Part shown: positions 1-5,028 of the stretch, one piece after another
Layout: each line of letters starts with the position of its first letter
Numbering within the stretch: position 1 is the stretch's first letter
Source of the DNA: Chitinophagaceae bacterium
GTDB lineage: Bacteria > Bacteroidota > Bacteroidia > Chitinophagales > UBA10324
NCBI GenBank assembly: GCA_023251195.1
Contig: JAHEZG010000288.1
Coordinates: forward strand, 1-5,028
Direction: 5' to 3'
Length of the DNA stretch: 5,028 nucleotides
Translations under genes and position numbers: made by a program
Notes under the pieces: model-generated
Seen by the model: only the letters and a program-made list of their open reading frames with translations
The model's database searches: none
Told to the model about the DNA's origin: nothing

Positions 1-1998
1 TTGAATGGAACCTTCGGCAGCAATGATTTTATTTTTCATTGCATCGCTCCACAAGCCGAGGCGCACTAAGTCTTTGAGCAAATGTTTGTTCACGATGGTG
101 AATTCACCACTCAACACACGACGGCTGTAAAGATTGGATGTGTATGGTTCGAAGCATTCGTTGTTACCAAGAATTTGTGAAGTGCTTGCAGTTGGCATTG
201 GTGCGAGCAACAATGAATTGCGCACTCCGTATTTTTTCACTTCTTCTTTCAGCACACTCCACTCCCAGCGATTGGTTGGTGTAACACCCCACATGTCGAA
301 CTGGAAAATTCCTTTTGAAACCGGAGAGCCGGGATAACTTTCGTAATGACCATACTGCTTCGCCAAATCTTTTGAAGCAGTCATCGAAGCATAATAAATG
401 GTTTCGAAAATATCTTTGTTCAGTTGTTTGGCTTCATCGCTTTCAAAAGCATGACGCATTAAAATAAATGCATCAGCTAATCCCTGCACACCGATACCAA
501 TCGGGCGATGGCGCATGTTGCTGTTGCGCGCTTCTTCAACCGGGTAATAATTATTGTCAATGATTTTATTTAGGTTGAGTGTGATTTGATAAGTCACTTC
601 AAACAAACGATTGAAATCAAATGCACCATCTTTTACAAATCGTGGTAACGCAACAGAAGCCAAATTGCAAACTGCCACTTCATCTTTTGAAGTGAACTCA
701 ACTATTTCAGTACACAAATTTGAACTGCGAATGGTTCCGAGATTTTGCTGATTGCTCTTACTGTTACACGCATCTTTATAAAGCAGGTACGGAGTTCCGG
801 TTTCAACCTGTGATTCAACAATCTTAAACCATAAATCCTGTGCTTTGATTGTGCGACGCGCCTTTCCTTCGTTCTCGTATTTTTCGTACAGCGCTTCAAA
901 CTCTGGTCCCCAACAATCTGCAAGACCGGGTGATTCGTTCGGACAGAAGAGTGACCAATCGCCGTTTTCTTCCACACGCTTCATAAATAAATCAGGCACC
1001 CACATCGCAAAAAATAAATCTCGTGCGCGCATCTCTTCCTTGCCGTGATTCTTTTTTAATTCCAAGAAATCAAAAATATCGTCGTGCCATGGTTCGAGAT
1101 AAATTGCAAAAGAACCCTTGCGCTTTCCACCTCCCTGGTCAACATATCTCGCTGTGTCGTTGAACACGCGCAGCATTGGTACAATTCCGTTTGATGTTCC
1201 GTTCGTTCCTTTAATGTAAGACCCTGTTGCGCGAATGTTGTGAATGCTCAACCCGATTCCACCGGCACTCTGCGAAATTTTTGCGCACTGTTTTAGTGTT
1301 TCATAAATTCCGTCAATGCTGTCATCCTGCATGGTCAGCAAAAAGCAACTCGACATTTGTGCTTTCGGTGTTCCTGCATTGAACAAAGTTGGTGTAGCGT
1401 GAATGAACCAGCGCTCACTCATCATGTTGTAAGTCTTAATCACTGATTCAATGTCATCGCGGTGAATGCCCACGCACACACGCATGTACATGTGTTGCGG
1501 ACGCTCCACCACTTTACCATATAATTTCAGCAAGTATGATTTCTCTAAAGTTTTAAATCCGAAATAATCGAAACCAAAATCGCGGTCGTGAATGATGGAG
1601 CTGTCGAGTTCGGCAGCATTTTCTTCAATCACTTTCATGATATCATCTGCAATCAACTTCGCAGGTTGTCCGCTGCGTGGGTCAATGTAATCGTGCAGCG
1701 CGCGCATGGTTTGCGAGAACGACTTGTTGGTGTTCTTGTGCAGATTAGAAATTGCAATGCGCGAAGCAAGCAATGCATAATCCGGATGCTTGGTGGTTAA
1801 ACTCGCCGCAGTTTCTGCAGCAAGGTTGTCGAGTTCTGAAGTAGTAACGCCATCGTAAATTCCGTTGATGACTTTCTTCGCTACTTCAATCGGCTCCACA
1901 TGTTTTGTGTCAAGACCATAGCAAAGCTTGTCAATGCGCGCTGTGATTTTGTCGAACTTTACCTGTTCTTGTTTTCCGTCTCTTTTAATTACATACAT
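1..1998 (-). CDS. nrdA: Ribonucleoside-diphosphate reductase, alpha (large, R1) subunit, class Ia; C-terminus beyond the left edge
   Basis: This is the catalytic subunit that reduces ribonucleoside diphosphates to deoxyribonucleoside diphosphates in the cytoplasm, using a radical delivered by NrdB. The frame is open for 666 codons from ATG at 1998 to the left edge. The N-terminal ATP-cone (about residues 1-90) opens MYVIKRDGKQ and keeps D57, the position linked to activity control in human RRM1. The barrel carries the redox pair C218 (in SSCFLLTM) and C444 (in VAVCNLAS), and the active-site triad N427, C429 (thiyl radical) and E431 in NLCTEI. The substrate phosphate loop PMPTAST is at 600-606. 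From memory, these Cys/Asn/Glu numbers are the same as in human RRM1, so the protein is of the eukaryote-like subgroup. Family members are near 790 residues, so about 120 are missing, including the radical-transfer tyrosine pair and the cysteine tail. The start is chosen because it aligns with residue 1 of RRM1. No intein or frameshift is seen. It lies downstream of nrdB and is probably co-transcribed with it. Confidence 0.97.
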   Translation of the reverse strand, partial: MYVIKRDGKQEQVKFDKITARIDKLCYGLDTKHVEPIEVAKKVINGIYDGVTTSELDNLAAETAASLTTKHPDYALLASRIAISNLHKNTNKSFSQTMRALHDYIDPRSGQPAKLIADDIMKVIEENAAELDSSIIHDRDFGFDYFGFKTLEKSYLLKLYGKVVERPQHMYMRVCVGIHRDDIESVIKTYNMMSERWFIHATPTLFNAGTPKAQMSSCFLLTMQDDSIDGIYETLKQCAKISQSAGGIGLSIHNIRATGSYIKGTNGTSNGIVPMLRVFNDTARYVDQGGGKRKGSFAIYLEPWHDDIFDFLELKKNHGKEEMRARDLFFAMWVPDLFMKRVEENGDWSLFCPNESPGLADCWGPEFEALYEKYENEGKARRTIKAQDLWFKIVESQVETGTPYLLYKDACNSKSNQQNLGTIRSSNLCTEIVEFTSKDEVAVCNLASVALPRFVKDGAFDFNRLFEVTYQITLNLNKIIDNNYYPVEEARNSNMRHRPIGIGVQGLADAFILMRHAFESDEAKQLNKDIFETIYYASMTASKDLAKQYGHYESYPGSPVSKGIFQFDMWGVTPTNRWEWSVLKEEVKKYGVRNSLLLAPMPTASTSQILGNNECFEPYTSNLYSRRVLSGEFTIVNKHLLKDLVRLGLWSDAMKNKIIAAEGSIQ

Positions 1999-2041
1999 AA
2001 GATTGGGGTGGTGTTTTGGGAGAGGTTATTTATAAAGTTTA

Positions 2042-2073
2042 TTCGTTTATTAGTTCATTGATTCATTCGTGTG
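2042..2073. repeat. Degenerate octamer tandem array in the nrdB-nrdA gap
   Basis: Three consecutive 8-base units fit TTNNTTYA (starting at 2042, 2050 and 2058). A fourth, decayed unit starting TTCG follows at 2066. Such short-period arrays between genes are familiar in Bacteroidota genomes. No function is implied, and at this length chance cannot be excluded. Confidence 0.4.
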
Positions 2074-2099
2074 AATGGTGAATTGTCAATGTTGAATTT
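2072..2099. repeat. Heptamer array (TGAATGG/TGAATTG type), first copy
   Basis: Four period-7 units start at 2072, 2079, 2086 and 2093. They read TGAATGG, TGAATTG, TCAATGT and TGAATTT. The first 20 bases recur at 3533-3552 with one mismatch, so this is a dispersed intergenic repeat and not a one-off low-complexity patch. Confidence 0.6.
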
Positions 2100-2100
2100 G

Positions 2101-2130
2101 TGCTTCGACAAGCTCAGCATGACAATGCTG
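2101..2130. repeat. Double-hairpin intergenic element (REP-like)
   Basis: Two stem-loops sit one base apart. The first is GCTT-CGAC-AAGC (2102-2113). The second is CAGCAT-GACA-ATGCTG (2115-2130), a perfect 6-bp stem with a 4-base loop. The left part, CTTCGACAAGCTCAGCATGA, is a string I recall as recurring between genes in Bacteroidota and some other bacteria; this is recognition, not a search result. No T-run follows on either strand, so it is not a standard terminator. As RNA in the nrdB-nrdA message it could slow 3' decay or tune the ratio of the two subunits, but that is inference. Confidence 0.5.
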
Positions 2131-2133
2131 CAT

Positions 2134-2162
2134 ACTGTAAACTGTCTACTGAATTACTGGTA
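2134..2162. repeat. ACTG-phased short repeats next to the nrdB stop
   Basis: ACTG recurs at 2134, 2141, 2148 and 2156, giving periods of 7, 7 and 8 and ending just before the nrdB stop codon. The pattern resembles the ACTGTAAACTG-like filler seen between many Bacteroidota genes. It completes a gap made almost wholly of short repeats. Confidence 0.4.
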
Positions 2163-2163
2163 T

Positions 2164-3141
2164 TTAAAAATCAGCTTCTGTGGTGAAAACATTTTCTTCC
2201 TTCTTACTCATCACACCACTCTTTTGATAATCGCCAACGCGCTTCTCGAAGAAATTTGTTTTTCCCTGTAATGAAATTAATTCCATGAAGTCGAAAGGAT
2301 TAACTGCATTATACAATTTCGGATAACCGAGTTGGTGCAGCCAGTGGTCAGCAACATATTCAATGTACTGCGCCATCAACTTTGCATTCATTCCAATTAA
2401 GCTGACAGGAAGCGCATCGGTGATGAATTCCTTCTCAATCTTCACTGCATCGCTTATGATTTCATACACTGCTTCCTTCGGTAATTTATTTTCAATGTGC
2501 TTGTACAATAAGCAGGCAAACTCGCAGTGCAATCCTTCGTCGCGACTAATCAATTCGTTGCTGAAACTTAAGCCGGGCATCAGTCCGCGTTTCTTCAACC
2601 AATAGATAGAACAAAAACTTCCGCTGAAGAAAATTCCTTCAACCGCTGCGAATGCAACTAATCTTTCAGTGAACGAGCCTCCCGTAATCCAACGCAAAGC
2701 CCACTCAGCTTTTTTCTTTACGCAATCAACGGTTTCAATTGCATGCAGCAAGCGGTCTTTCTCTTCTGCATTCTTTATATAAGTATCAATCAGTAAAGCA
2801 TAAGTTTCGGAGTGAATGTTTTCCATCATAATCTGGAAACCATAAAAACAACGCGCCTCCGGAATCTGAACTTCGTTCATGAAATTGGTCGCCAGATTTT
2901 CATTCACTATTCCATCACTTGCAGCAAAAAACGCAAGCACATGCGAGATGAAATGTTTTTCATTTTTATTGAGCGAGTCCCAGTCCTTAGTGTCGGACGA
3001 CAAATCAATTTCTTCGGCTGTCCAGAAACTTGCTTCGTGTTTCTTATACATCTGCCACATATCGTTATACTTAATAGGCAGTAAAACAAATCGGTCCTTG
3101 TTCTCCCTTAGTAGTACTTCATTGCTTAAATCCTGTTTCAT
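2164..3141 (-). CDS. nrdB: Ribonucleoside-diphosphate reductase, beta (small, R2) subunit, class Ia
   Basis: This subunit carries the di-iron/tyrosyl-radical cofactor and passes the radical to NrdA. The 325-residue protein has the full ligand set: D76 (AASDGIVNENL), E107 and H110 (MENIHSETY), E168 (VEGIFFSGS), and E202 and H205 (RDEGLHCEF). Y114 is in the radical tyrosine position, so this is a Tyr-radical class Ia type and not a Phe-bearing class Ic type. W40, D265 and Y305 match residues of the long-range radical path. The C-terminus FTTEADF is nearly the mammalian FTLDADF tail that docks on the large subunit. The chosen ATG at 3141 follows an A-rich stretch, gives the usual bacterial length and puts MKQDLSNE just before the conserved part. 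The frame stays open upstream to an ATG at 3243 (359 residues), but that extension is basic and low in complexity and I judge it untranslated. nrdA follows after 165 bases on the same strand. Confidence 0.97.
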   Translation of the reverse strand: MKQDLSNEVLLRENKDRFVLLPIKYNDMWQMYKKHEASFWTAEEIDLSSDTKDWDSLNKNEKHFISHVLAFFAASDGIVNENLATNFMNEVQIPEARCFYGFQIMMENIHSETYALLIDTYIKNAEEKDRLLHAIETVDCVKKKAEWALRWITGGSFTERLVAFAAVEGIFFSGSFCSIYWLKKRGLMPGLSFSNELISRDEGLHCEFACLLYKHIENKLPKEAVYEIISDAVKIEKEFITDALPVSLIGMNAKLMAQYIEYVADHWLHQLGYPKLYNAVNPFDFMELISLQGKTNFFEKRVGDYQKSGVMSKKEENVFTTEADF

Positions 3142-3258
3142 TTCAACTATTTTTTTATGGTTAAAACCACTGTTTTCGTTTCGGTTAGAGGCGACGATTC
3201 CTTTTGTCTTTTTTCGTTTGAAAAAAAACAGCACCACAATCATTACCTCAAAAAGTAT

Positions 3259-3300
3259 TTAGGATTCGGGAGGAGACTTTTCACTTTCACTTGTAGCCAT
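3259..3300 (-). other. Possible 13-codon leader ORF upstream of nrdB
   Basis: ATG at 3300 opens 13 codons (MATSESEKSPPES) ending in TAA at 3261-3259. The ORF lies inside the predicted nrdB leader and in the same frame as nrdB. The stretch between this TAA and the nrdB ATG has no further stop. An ORF this short is expected by chance, and nothing in its composition marks it as an attenuator peptide. Confidence 0.15.
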
Positions 3301-3318
3301 TTTCTCAACCCGTGATTA

Positions 3319-3350
3319 CAAGTATAACTTTTATCAATTCAATAAAGCAA
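3319..3350 (-). promoter_or_regulatory. Candidate Bacteroidota-type promoter for nrdBA
   Basis: Read on the minus strand, TATACTTG (3326-3319) matches the Bacteroidota -7 box TAnnTTTG with one mismatch. TTG (3350-3348) lies 21 bases upstream in the place of the -33 box. Transcription would start near 3312, leaving a leader of about 170 bases before nrdB. No better match on this strand was found between nrdB and gldC. Another weak box could serve instead. Confidence 0.35.
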
Positions 3351-3365
3351 GGGTGTTGATTAACC

Positions 3366-3389
3366 TTTATACACTTTGCTGTGTTTAAA
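3366..3389. promoter_or_regulatory. Dyad element A upstream of the nrdB promoter
   Basis: TTTATACAC and GTGTTTAAA flank six bases, giving 9-base arms with a single mismatch. The ACAC/GTGT ends resemble the outer bases of NrdR boxes (consensus ACACWATATATWGTGT), but the spacer is 6 and not 8, and the AT core is absent. It could be an operator for a dimeric regulator. The regulator is unknown. Confidence 0.3.
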
Positions 3390-3407
3390 TTCTAATTCAC
3401 TTCGTTC

Positions 3408-3431
3408 AAGCACATTGAAATTGCGGTGCTT
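3408..3431. promoter_or_regulatory. Dyad element B upstream of the nrdB promoter
   Basis: AAGCAC and GTGCTT are perfect 6-base arms around a 12-base spacer. The centre is 42 bases from the centre of the neighbouring dyad, close to four helical turns. It has the same CAC/GTG half-site type. A regulatory role is inference from position and symmetry only. Confidence 0.25.
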
Positions 3432-3458
3432 ATGAAATTTATGTATGTGGAAAATTTT

Positions 3459-3509
3459 TTTGAAAGAAAATTTGTTCACACGGCTTTCAACTTTCAAATT
3501 TTTTTTTAA
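3459..3509. repeat. Inverted repeat with tandem CTTTCAA and T tract
   Basis: TTTGAAAG (3459-3466) pairs perfectly with CTTTCAAA (3491-3498). A second CTTTCAA (3484-3490) directly precedes the right arm, so two foldings are possible. A run of T follows (3499-3507). The stem is AT-rich, the loop exceeds 20 bases and no plus-strand gene lies before it, so a terminator role is doubtful. Confidence 0.25.
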
Positions 3510-3525
3510 GAAGAACTATTAAAAG

Positions 3526-3553
3526 TGAATGATGAATGGTGAATTGCCAATGA
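3526..3553. repeat. Heptamer array (TGAATGG/TGAATTG type), second copy
   Basis: Period-7 units start at 3526, 3533, 3540 and 3547 and read TGAATGA, TGAATGG, TGAATTG and CCAATGA. Bases 3533-3552 match 2072-2091 at 19 of 20 positions in the same orientation. Confidence 0.6.
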
Positions 3554-3648
3554 GAAATCGCAATTTGAAGAATAATGAAAATTCAGAAAATAAATTTCGT
3601 CAATGAAAACTAAAAGCATTCGAGCGATTCAACTTATAACTTGAATAT

Positions 3649-3656
3649 TAGTTTTG
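3649..3656 (+). promoter_or_regulatory. Candidate -7 box for the gldC transcript
   Basis: TAGTTTTG is an exact match to the Bacteroidota -7 consensus TAnnTTTG, 18 bases before the gldC ATG. The start of transcription would fall near 3662, giving a very short leader. The -33 position has only a weak TTC (3628-3630) and no TTG, so the call is tentative. Confidence 0.4.
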
Positions 3657-3674
3657 CGCCACAAGAAAATAATC

Positions 3675-4037
3675 ATGGCAGAAAATAATCCGGAGCGACA
3701 ATCAAAAATCAATATCGCTGTTACACTTGACGAGAAACTTATACCAGAAAAAATAATGTGGGATGCAACTGACTCCAGTGTGGAAGGTTGGAAAGAATGC
3801 AGAGCCATGTTACTCTCGATGTGGGACCACAAAGCCACCAGCGGTTTGAGCATCGAACTGTGGACGAAGGAAATGACCGTTGAAGAAATGAACCTCTTCT
3901 TCTTTCAAACACTGATGACTCTGAGCGACACCTTCGAGCGCGCCACAATGAATAAAGAATCAGCAGGCGATATGAAGGAGTTTGCAAAATCTTTCTTCGA
4001 GAAAATAAAAACGAAGGAGAAAAAAACGGCTCTTTAA
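3675..4037 (+). CDS. gldC: Gliding motility protein GldC
   Basis: This is a small protein of the Bacteroidota gliding machinery. In Flavobacterium johnsoniae gldC was found beside gldB, and its loss weakens colony spreading without abolishing all movement. Its biochemical role is not known. The 120 residues match the usual length of about 110. Recognisable family stretches are the beta-strand start KINIAVTLDE (11-20) with IPEKIMWDA (23-31), AMLLSMWDHK (44-53), IELWTKEMTVEEMNLFF (60-76) and QTLMTLSDTFERAT (78-91). A charged Lys/Glu-rich tail follows. There is no signal peptide or membrane segment, so it should be cytoplasmic or peripheral. ATG at 3675 is preferred. The frame extends upstream to a TTG at 3654, but that would overlap the promoter box and add only MRHKKII. 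gldB is not adjacent. A glycosyltransferase follows 12 bases after the stop. Confidence 0.92.
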   Translation: MAENNPERQSKINIAVTLDEKLIPEKIMWDATDSSVEGWKECRAMLLSMWDHKATSGLSIELWTKEMTVEEMNLFFFQTLMTLSDTFERATMNKESAGDMKEFAKSFFEKIKTKEKKTAL

Positions 4038-4049
4038 ATATTTTCAGTT

Positions 4050-5028
4050 GTGATTATCAATTCGATTAAACCCATACTGAAAAAAATATTAAAGCCTGCT
4101 GCATCAGCCGTTTATTCAGTTGCTAAAAGTCAGTATGAAGATTCATCCTGGAAACAAGGTGTATCGGCGGTTATGGCTGCAAGAAATGAATCGTACAATT
4201 TACCAATTGCCTTGGAAAGTTTAATTGGATTTGCTGACCAGATTATTTGTGTTGACAATGGTTCAACTGATGATAGCCTGATGAAGATGAAAATTTTTCA
4301 GGAGAAATTTTCATCACTGATTCCGATTGAAGTAATAGAAGCTCCCGGAAAATTACTGGGTGAATGCAAAAACATCGGACTTAAACATTCTAAATTCAAT
4401 TGGCACCTGCGCTGGGATGCTGATATGGTTTTCAGGCAGAATACAGGAAAGTATAATTCCGCATGGCTGAAAGAAAAAATCATGGGTATTGAATGGCCTA
4501 CCGCTTTCCGGTTAGCACGGATAAATCTGAGTGGCGATTTTCATCATGTATCAAAACTGTTTGATGTGGTGGATGATGGCGAAGCGTTTTTAGTGAAGCG
4601 GACCAAGAACATGTCGTACAACGAAGACGGACGGTTTGATGTACTGCGCATCCCTATGTTTTATGATGTGTTAAAAATTCCCGAGCCCATTGTTTATCAC
4701 CTCACACAGTTGAAAGCCATTGAAAGGATTTTGTATCGAAATGAATTTGTGAACTGGCGGCAAAGTGTCAACAATGAAAACAATAAAGAAGACCTCGAAA
4801 CTTTCCGCAAAGGTTGGGATCGAAAAGTTTTTGGTACCGACAATCGAAATTCAGTCATTTACCGGTTTCATAAAAAATTTGTTTTGCTATACAGCTCGCC
4901 AATTGATTTGAAATTATACGGTCCTTATCCTGAGCAAATTCAAAAAGCGATTGACGAGGGCAATGAAAGATATTGGTATGAATATCAGAATGGAATTGCA
5001 GTGGCCCGTAAAGACAAGGAAGATTTAT
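4050..5028 (+). CDS. Family 2 glycosyltransferase, C-terminus beyond the right edge
   Basis: This enzyme probably moves a sugar from a nucleotide-sugar donor to a surface glycan or glycoconjugate. Donor and acceptor cannot be told from the sequence. 326 codons are seen, with no stop before the edge. The GT-A fold signs are the first strand with SAVMAARNES (39-48), then the strand and turn IICVDNGSTDDS (65-76) that binds the nucleotide, then GECKNIGL (104-111) and the metal-binding D-x-D of RWDADMVF (D123 and D125). H217 in VYHLTQL may be the later conserved histidine. A short N-terminal helix rich in Lys and Ala (about 6-27) precedes the domain. No clear membrane segment is present, so it likely works in the cytoplasm or at the inner face of the membrane. 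GTG at 4050 is the start because the first ATG in frame (codon 42) would cut into the first strand. It follows gldC by 12 bases, so the two are likely one transcript. Confidence 0.88.
   Translation, partial: MIINSIKPILKKILKPAASAVYSVAKSQYEDSSWKQGVSAVMAARNESYNLPIALESLIGFADQIICVDNGSTDDSLMKMKIFQEKFSSLIPIEVIEAPGKLLGECKNIGLKHSKFNWHLRWDADMVFRQNTGKYNSAWLKEKIMGIEWPTAFRLARINLSGDFHHVSKLFDVVDDGEAFLVKRTKNMSYNEDGRFDVLRIPMFYDVLKIPEPIVYHLTQLKAIERILYRNEFVNWRQSVNNENNKEDLETFRKGWDRKVFGTDNRNSVIYRFHKKFVLLYSSPIDLKLYGPYPEQIQKAIDEGNERYWYEYQNGIAVARKDKEDL

Larger units (their letters stand above)
3142..3674. other. Divergent intergenic region between nrdB and gldC
   Basis: This 533-base AT-rich stretch contains no convincing gene. 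From left to right it holds the nrdB leader (3142 to about 3312) with a possible 13-codon ORF, a candidate nrdB promoter (3319-3350), two dyads (3366-3389 and 3408-3431), an inverted repeat ending in a T tract (3459-3509), a heptamer repeat patch (3526-3553) and a candidate gldC promoter (3649-3656). I recognise nothing in 3560-3625. Confidence 0.8.

Noticed and set aside
702..1048. Open frames on both strands inside nrdA (702-977 minus, 845-1048 plus)
   Set aside because: Both overlap the nrdA reading frame, which is uninterrupted and strongly recognisable through this region.
1..1998. Intein or intron in nrdA
   Set aside because: Ribonucleotide reductase genes often host these, so the frame was read through codon by codon. 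It follows the family alignment without any inserted block.
2042..2162. CRISPR array
   Set aside because: Repeat units are 7-8 bases with no spacers, far below CRISPR repeat length, and no cas gene is present.
1..3141. Phage origin of the nrdBA pair
   Set aside because: There is no phage gene nearby, the type is the usual chromosomal one for Bacteroidota, and the neighbour gldC is a core gene of that phylum.
2879..3262. 127-codon open frame on the plus strand across nrdB
   Set aside because: It lies antisense to NrdB, which has every catalytic residue. The translation is Ser/Phe-rich without any known motif, as expected of a shadow frame.
3366..3389. Canonical NrdR box
   Set aside because: The ACAC/GTGT ends fit, but the spacer is two bases short and the central AT core is missing. 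No second box lies at the usual distance of about 31 bases between centres.
3459..3509. Rho-independent terminator
   Set aside because: The stem is AT-rich with a loop of 24 bases, and no plus-strand gene precedes it.
3739..3987. Minus-strand open frames over gldC (3629-3853 and 3739-3987)
   Set aside because: GldC on the plus strand is a clear family match. The antisense translations show no domain or sensible composition.

Overview
The window looks like chromosomal DNA from a gliding or gliding-descended member of the Bacteroidota (Flavobacteriia, Sphingobacteriia or Chitinophagia type). Three things point there: a clear GldC, a protein confined to that phylum; class Ia ribonucleotide reductase subunits of the eukaryote-like kind usual in Bacteroidota; and gene starts without Shine-Dalgarno sequences, with promoter candidates fitting the Bacteroidota form TAnnTTTG.

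The left 3.1 kb is on the minus strand and holds nrdB (2164-3141, complete) followed downstream by nrdA (1998 to the left edge, 666 residues seen, C-terminus outside). Together they form the class Ia ribonucleotide reductase that makes deoxynucleotides for DNA synthesis. Every catalytic and metal-binding residue that should fall inside the window is present. The 165-base gap between them is not simple spacer. It is a mosaic of degenerate octamer and heptamer arrays and a double hairpin of a type seen between Bacteroidota genes.

The 533 bases from 3142 to 3674 separate two divergent transcription units. They contain a candidate minus-strand promoter for nrdBA, two dyad-symmetric elements just upstream of it, an inverted repeat with a T tract, a second copy of the heptamer array, and a candidate plus-strand promoter close to gldC.

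The right part is on the plus strand. gldC (3675-4037, 120 residues) is followed 12 bases later by a family 2 glycosyltransferase that starts with GTG at 4050 and runs off the right edge. The two are probably co-transcribed. gldC is not next to gldB here.

I found no mobile element, CRISPR array, RNA gene or convincingly new system. The points most worth a second look are the intergenic repeat mosaic, the paired dyads before nrdB, the open in-frame stretch upstream of the nrdB start, and the gldC-glycosyltransferase pairing.
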